Shown here piece by piece: positions 59,903-64,000 of a stretch of 64,000 nt of DNA. The stretch spans positions 1 to 64,000 of the forward strand of contig JAEACG010000009.1 of NCBI GenBank assembly GCA_016401345.1. The letters are read 5' to 3'. The stretch is from Fictibacillus nanhaiensis. GTDB lineage: Bacteria; Bacillota; Bacilli; Bacillales; Fictibacillaceae. The translations under genes and the position numbers were made by a program. How positions within the stretch are numbered: the stretch's first letter is position 1; every line of letters begins with the position of its first letter. Below the pieces are notes generated by a model. That model saw nothing but the letters and a program-made list of their open reading frames with translations. It made no database searches and was not told where the DNA came from.

Positions 59903-61300
59903 ATGAAAAAACGAATGAGCGATGAACAAATTCAAAACGCAGCATCCGTCGATATCGTGAGTCTTTGTGAAGAGATGGGCTATGCACTTGAAAAGAAATC
60001 TGAACGTTATTACTTTGGAATCGATCATGATAGTTTGGTCATCGATCGGAAAGAAAATGTCTTCCACTGGAACTCGCAGCGCATCTCGGGAAACGCCATC
60101 ATCTTTGTTCAAACCTTCTTTAATAAAACGTTTCCTGAAGCCGTTAAGATGCTTATCTCAAATGACTACCAAAAAGGGATGGAGAAGCATTTTGAAGAGG
60201 CTTCGGCGCAAGAATATGTCTATCAGATCCAACATGATACTTCTACAGCTGCGGTTGAAGGCTATTTGATTCAGGAGAGAGGCATCGATCGCCAAATCGT
60301 TTCTGCTTTAATCAAGAAGGGACTCATTCGCCAGGACATCAAAAAAAACTGCGTGTTTGTCTGGGGGTCAACCGGTCAGTGCGTGGGGGCAGATCTTCAG
60401 GGAACGGTGGCCATGAACAATGGGAATGGAAAGCGTACAACGTTTAAGCAAATTAGCAAAAATTCCGAAGCTCATTATGGATTTAACGTATCTTTAGGAT
60501 TGCCCAAATCACTCTACTTTTTTGAAAGTCCCATCGATTTATTAAGCTATTGGTCCTTAAATAAAAATCTAAAAGAATGCCGGTTGATCTCCATGAGTGG
60601 ACTAAAACGGCAAACAGTAATGAATATGATTCATCATACAGCTGCATCCAGGGGAACGTTGCCGGTGAACGGGATATTCTTTGGTGTAGACAATGATGTG
60701 GCCGGACACAAATTCGTTGATAAGATGGAACAGATGACAATGAAGGCAAAAGATGGCCAACAGATTAAACTACAGAATTTGATTCCTAATGACACGCAGA
60801 TCCCAAAAGAATACGTTCTGATGTACCAGGACGCAGCTATTGCATACAGAGTGGATTGGAAGCAGATTGCGGCCATTCATAAAGCAGAAACCAATCTAAG
60901 TGAGACTAATGAAATATCCAATGACTTTGGTTATGGACATTTCTTTGGAAAACCGTTAGAAGCCGGAGAAAAGCCTGAGAGGGTCGATTTGCAATCTTCC
61001 ATACAAAAGTGTGCAGAAGTTCTTTCAAAGCATCTTACACACGGTACAGTGGATTTAAACGCGGTTTTACATGGATCTTCCTACACCTTAGATACATTAG
61101 AGAAAGTGCAAAGAAAAGTGGTCAAGTATCATGAAGCATACAAAAATCTAGGATACCTACCTGTGCAGGAGTCCATAAAAGACTGGAACGACAAGTTAAA
61201 GGAAAAGAACCATCAAAAACAGATGGATCGAGGCTATACGATTTTCACAAAAAAGCCTAAACAAGAAAGTAAGAAACAACAACTTACCTATGGCATGTAA
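59903..61300 (+). CDS. DUF3991/TOPRIM primase-like protein
   Basis: 465 residues. The N-terminal region (VSLCEEMGYALEKKSERYYF, VFHWNSQRISGNAIIFVQTF) is of the DnaG zinc-finger-replacement/DUF3991 type. A TOPRIM domain follows, with SLYFFESPIDLLSYWSL (Glu) and NGIFFGVDNDVAGHKF (DxD). A helical C-terminus completes it. Such proteins prime or process the transferred strand. It follows the relaxase behind a terminator and has GGAGG before the ATG. Confidence 0.82.
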   Translation: MKKRMSDEQIQNAASVDIVSLCEEMGYALEKKSERYYFGIDHDSLVIDRKENVFHWNSQRISGNAIIFVQTFFNKTFPEAVKMLISNDYQKGMEKHFEEASAQEYVYQIQHDTSTAAVEGYLIQERGIDRQIVSALIKKGLIRQDIKKNCVFVWGSTGQCVGADLQGTVAMNNGNGKRTTFKQISKNSEAHYGFNVSLGLPKSLYFFESPIDLLSYWSLNKNLKECRLISMSGLKRQTVMNMIHHTAASRGTLPVNGIFFGVDNDVAGHKFVDKMEQMTMKAKDGQQIKLQNLIPNDTQIPKEYVLMYQDAAIAYRVDWKQIAAIHKAETNLSETNEISNDFGYGHFFGKPLEAGEKPERVDLQSSIQKCAEVLSKHLTHGTVDLNAVLHGSSYTLDTLEKVQRKVVKYHEAYKNLGYLPVQESIKDWNDKLKEKNHQKQMDRGYTIFTKKPKQESKKQQLTYGM

Positions 61301-61339
61301 GGTAACTGAAGAAACGAGCAGTGGGGGGAGAAGAAGCTT

Positions 61340-61402
61340 ATGATGGAATTAGTGAAACTACTTAAAATGTCAGCTGCATTTTTTATCTTTGCTAATGAAT
61401 GA
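61340..61402 (+). CDS. Possible 20-residue peptide
   Basis: ATG at 61340 with a strong GGGGGGAG upstream encodes MMELVKLLKMSAAFFIFANE. The ribosome binding site is better than chance, but the peptide is tiny. It may be a small hydrophobic membrane peptide or nothing. The stretch 61403-61600 holds a weak hairpin (AGAGCGTCATCC...GGATGGTGCTCT-like, about 61541-61572) and no gene. Confidence 0.25.
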   Translation: MMELVKLLKMSAAFFIFANE

Positions 61403-61582
61403 TAATTTCATCTATTTATTTAAGTGTAAAACACTTAAAATTCGTTACAATCTGCCGATAAACATGATAGGTAGCAGTTTTATCCGACCAGAAGAATTTA
61501 TCTTGCGTTAGATTATTTCTTCGTCCCTTTCATGTACCTTTAGAGCGTCATCCATTTTTGGATGGTGCTCTTTATATGTTTG

Positions 61583-61660
61583 TTGACAGTAGAATAGATT
61601 ATAATTATACCTCATTAACATTAAAGTGTTGTTATTTTAATGTTAATGAGGTATAATTAT
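61583..61660 (+). promoter_or_regulatory. 25-bp inverted repeat with two overlapping promoters
   Basis: Perfect 25-nt arms at 61601-61625 and 61636-61660 with a 10-nt spacer. TTGACA (61583-61588) with TATACC (61606-61611), gap 17, and TTGTTA (61629-61634) with TATAAT (61652-61657), gap 17, both point right. Each -10 lies in an arm, so a dimeric or tetrameric repressor bound to the arms would block both promoters. Confidence 0.65.
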
Positions 61661-61682
61661 TTTATGGATGGAGGTGCTAATC

Positions 61683-61868
61683 ATGAGAGATCAAAAAAGT
61701 ATTATTAGTAATTTACCAATTGGAACTTCGCTATTAATAAGAACATTACATCAATCATTTGGCGGTACGTTATCAGCTATTCATAGTGAATGGTTCGTCA
61801 TAAAAGAAGCGAATGGATTGAGATTCCCCATTGATTTTCAAGAGGTACTTTGGAACTCAGCAGAATAG
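61683..61868 (+). CDS. Small protein, unknown
   Basis: 61 residues from ATG 61683 (GGAGGTG upstream). Beta-rich start (IGTSLLIRTLHQSFGGTLSA, then WFVIKEANGLRFPIDFQEVL) suggests a small SH3-like or Hfq-like fold, unassigned. It is the first gene after the inverted-repeat promoter. Confidence 0.5.
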   Translation: MRDQKSIISNLPIGTSLLIRTLHQSFGGTLSAIHSEWFVIKEANGLRFPIDFQEVLWNSAE

Positions 61869-61927
61869 AGAAGACTTAAATAGAAATAGCTAATAATAAG
61901 AAAAAAAGTTTAGGAGAAAGAAAGAAT

Positions 61928-62173
61928 ATGAATACCGTTACGATTGAAAGACATCATACCCATTATCAAAACCATACATCCTTTATGTTCGAAGGGACAA
62001 TTAAGATTGGAAAAAGTTATCGAATTAATTATTCTGATGAGTACATTTACGAAGGGTATGTTGATCAGATTTTTCTAGATCCAGATGGTGATGAACTGAT
62101 AGAGCTTCAAACCATAGAAGGAAAACTTGAATTCATACCAACGAAAGGAATTTATGAATTTGAAGTGATTTAA
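61928..62173 (+). CDS. Small protein, unknown
   Basis: 81 residues, beta-rich and acidic (SYRINYSDEYIYEGYVDQIF, DELIELQTIEGKLEF). It resembles the preceding small protein in character. AGGAGAAAG precedes the ATG. No domain is recognised. A hairpin (about 62188-62213) follows. Confidence 0.5.
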   Translation: MNTVTIERHHTHYQNHTSFMFEGTIKIGKSYRINYSDEYIYEGYVDQIFLDPDGDELIELQTIEGKLEFIPTKGIYEFEVI

Positions 62174-62230
62174 ATGATAAAAATAAGAGGGAAGGCAAGT
62201 TAAGGCTTTCCCTGATAAAGGATGAGGAAT

Positions 62231-62479
62231 ATGAACATACTGGAACATTCTTTCGAACTGGAAAAAGACATCTGCTATAGCGCCGGCCAATTAATATCCC
62301 AAAAAGAAATAGAGGTTACAAACATACAAGATTTTATTTCAATAATCGTACCCCAAATAGAAAAAGAGTTTAAGGAAAGCTTTTCTTTATCAGATATAAA
62401 AGAAAACTATGAGGGGCTCATTTTTGACTTCACCACAGAACGCCTATTAATTTACCATAGAGAGCGCAGATTACCTTAA
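62231..62479 (+). CDS. Small protein, unknown
   Basis: 82 residues from ATG 62231; ATG 62222 is an alternative, and AAGGATGAGG lies in between. The protein is acidic and helical (FISIIVPQIEKEFKESFSLS). No domain is recognised. A hairpin terminator (about 62498-62528) follows, and a second one (ACCTGG/CCAGGT, 62620-62648) precedes the next gene. Confidence 0.45.
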   Translation: MNILEHSFELEKDICYSAGQLISQKEIEVTNIQDFISIIVPQIEKEFKESFSLSDIKENYEGLIFDFTTERLLIYHRERRLP

Positions 62480-62619
62480 ACGAATGCAGATGAGGAAGAC
62501 AGGAAATTAAAATTGAATATCCTGTCCTACTCTTTTATTTAAAAACTCATTGGCTTTTTAAGTATGGCTACAGTATGATTGTTTTGAAAGACTTTTTTTC
62601 TTATATTGGCTATTTCTTC

Positions 62620-62648
62620 ACCTGGGACACTGATTCCAGGTCTTTTTT
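62620..62648 (+). terminator. Intrinsic terminator
   Basis: ACCTGG (62620-62625), loop, CCAGGT (62636-62641), then CTTTTTT. Confidence 0.75.
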
Positions 62649-62711
62649 AAAACAATTAATGCGTTTTTGTTATAATTTTGGTACTAAAATAAGAAGTAGG
62701 TGGCTTAAGTT

Positions 62712-63350
62712 TTGACTAGATTAAGTTTCAACTTTGACAAAGGTATGATTAATCGTTTTAATGCCTTAGTCCCCGAAACAGCAAGATCCAGAACCATTAG
62801 AAACTATCTGCTGAAGGAATATCAATTACCTTTAGATATAAAAGATTTACCCGTTCAATTGGAAGGTGAAAATGAAATCTATCCTTTTCATTTTAATTCA
62901 AGAAGTATTAAAAAATTAGAGGAGATTGTACAAGAAGCTCAAAAGATGGGCATAAGCATAAATAAATCCGTTGTTCTTAGGGATGTAATAAATAAGCTTA
63001 TCCGACGTTATACAATAAACCCATTCCCACCTAGGGTCATGAAAAGGAACACATTTAAAGTGGATCTTGGAACAGTTCAAGACTTGGATAAGTATATTCC
63101 TAAGAAGGAGCGAAGCATTTTTATTGAGGATTTTATTATGGAAGAATATGAAGGACCTAATGTGCCAGGTGAGGTATTAAGAATACGGCCGGCTTATAAT
63201 CAAGATCTCAGTGTATCTTTGGAGATGGCCGTGTTTGAAAAACTTGAGTATTATGTCATTCAGACAAATACAAAAGGTGTGACTAAGGCAGCAATCTTTA
63301 GAGATGCGGTCAATAGTCTCCTCACACATTTAAAAAATGAGAGAAAGTAA
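62712..63350 (+). CDS. RHH-repeat-like protein, unknown
   Basis: 212 residues, TTG start with AGGTGG upstream. Three segments have a beta strand followed by two helices: LSFNFDKGMINRFNALV, FHFNSRSIKKLEEIVQEAQK and FKVDLGTVQDLDKYIP, then LSVSLEMAVFEKLEYYV. This suggests tandem ribbon-helix-helix-like units, perhaps a DNA-binding protein. No family is recognised. It lies 45 bp before the Fic gene. Confidence 0.5.
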   Translation: MTRLSFNFDKGMINRFNALVPETARSRTIRNYLLKEYQLPLDIKDLPVQLEGENEIYPFHFNSRSIKKLEEIVQEAQKMGISINKSVVLRDVINKLIRRYTINPFPPRVMKRNTFKVDLGTVQDLDKYIPKKERSIFIEDFIMEEYEGPNVPGEVLRIRPAYNQDLSVSLEMAVFEKLEYYVIQTNTKGVTKAAIFRDAVNSLLTHLKNERK

Positions 63351-63394
63351 TTTTAAAAAACAATAAATGAATGTATTAAGAAAGGAGATTTGGT

Positions 63395-64000
63395 ATGAAG
63401 AAAGAAGGCTTGCCACAAGAATATTTAGAAGATGTTTTAGTAAGGTTGGCGCATCATTCAACTGCAATAGAGGGAAATACGATTAGTCTTGCGGATACGG
63501 TTTCCATCCTTTTATATAACACGGTTCCAAGTCAAGTTAATTTACGTGAATTTTACGAAGTGGATAATCATCGAGAAGCGTTTGAGTATATTGTCCATCA
63601 AGTTCAGACGGAACAATCGTTAACTGTAAACATAGTAAAAGACATTCATGAGCTACTAACGAATAAATTGCAGCATGATAGAGGAAGATTCAAGTCTTCA
63701 GATAATGCAATTAGAGGGGCTGACTTTTTAACAGCTTCAGCTAGTGAAACACCACAGTTAATGGATCAATGGGTGGGAAATTTGAATTGGCAGCTGGGAG
63801 AAGCAAAAAGTAAAAAAGACATAATTAAAATCGTAGGTGATTTTCACATTCAGTTTGAGCGCATTCATCCCTTTTCAGACGGAAATGGACGTACGGGACG
63901 TTTAATTATGAACTACTCTTTGCTTCAGCACGGAATCCCGCCATTAGTCATTGAAGCTAAGGATAAAGTAAACTATATTAACATTCTTGCCAACCAGGAT
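63395..64000 (+). CDS. Fic-domain protein (3' end outside window)
   Basis: About 202 codons are visible. The Fic core motif HPFSDGNGRTGRL is present in full, with upstream flap-like residues FERI and the N-terminal HHSTAIEGN, an (S/T)xxxEG inhibitory-helix motif. Fic proteins transfer AMP or other nucleotides to target proteins. The inhibitory helix in the same chain suggests self-inhibition. AAAGGAG precedes the ATG. The gene runs off the right edge. Confidence 0.88.
   Translation, partial: MKKEGLPQEYLEDVLVRLAHHSTAIEGNTISLADTVSILLYNTVPSQVNLREFYEVDNHREAFEYIVHQVQTEQSLTVNIVKDIHELLTNKLQHDRGRFKSSDNAIRGADFLTASASETPQLMDQWVGNLNWQLGEAKSKKDIIKIVGDFHIQFERIHPFSDGNGRTGRLIMNYSLLQHGIPPLVIEAKDKVNYINILANQD

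Overview
The window looks like part of a large conjugative plasmid (or plasmid-like integrative element) of a low-GC Gram-positive bacterium, most likely a Bacillaceae member. The DNA is AT-rich, ribosome binding sites are strong (AAAGGAGG type), many starts are TTG or GTG, and the gene families (DUF3895, MOBL-type relaxase, arbitrium receptor, CwlT-like cell-wall hydrolase) are typical of Bacillus mobile elements. There are two ParA partition loci, a primase-type replication protein, a type IV secretion system, a relaxase and no rRNA or tRNA.

Layout. 1-3000: tatC/tatA facing left; facing right, a small operon resembling mauE, mauD and mauF plus a Tat-type, 14-cysteine secreted protein. The mauF-like gene is cut by an in-frame TGA. 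3350-5580: HNH-type and DUF3895 proteins and a frameshifted membrane protein, all leftward. 5880-6350: a small ORF facing a convergent small RNA. 6580-8720: parA1 with its partner and AATAAACGTTTATT palindromes. 8830-14100: a cargo/defence island with an unknown gene that seems to start at ATT, a CBASS pair (Cap15-like effector and CD-NTase) and a TPR/DUF2726 nuclease-like protein. A 71-bp direct repeat carrying the palindromes flanks the CBASS part. 14190-17630: parA2 with partner, and rep. 17925-19975: an AimR/AimP arbitrium-type communication pair and an XRE repressor. 20225-21395: two apparently non-coding, highly structured segments around one small gene. The second is about 450 nt long and closed by a 16-bp stem.

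21477-41790: surface and pilus region. It holds a secreted coiled-coil protein, a thioester/MucBP-type adhesin, a Tad-type pilus module (CpaB, TadZ, TadA, TadB, TadC, pilin, pseudopilins), a 1912-residue PKD-repeat surface protein, and then a second complete motor set (TadA, TadB, TadC, pilin). 41866-57050: conjugation genes including a VirB2-like subunit, ArdC-like antirestriction protein, VirD4 coupling protein, VirB6-like, VirB3-like and VirB4 proteins, a VirB8/TcpC-like protein and a CwlT-like hydrolase. 57090-61300: four spaced dyads and five consecutive hairpins (the best oriT candidate), two small relaxosome-type proteins, a macro-domain protein, the relaxase and a TOPRIM/DUF3991 protein. 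61340-64000: small unknown genes behind a 25-bp inverted repeat with embedded promoters, an RHH-like repeat protein and the start of a Fic-domain gene.

Together the genes describe a self-transmissible element that replicates, partitions, defends its host, senses a peptide signal, displays pili and adhesins for cell contact, and transfers DNA through a type IV channel. Family assignments were made by reading motifs, without database searches.
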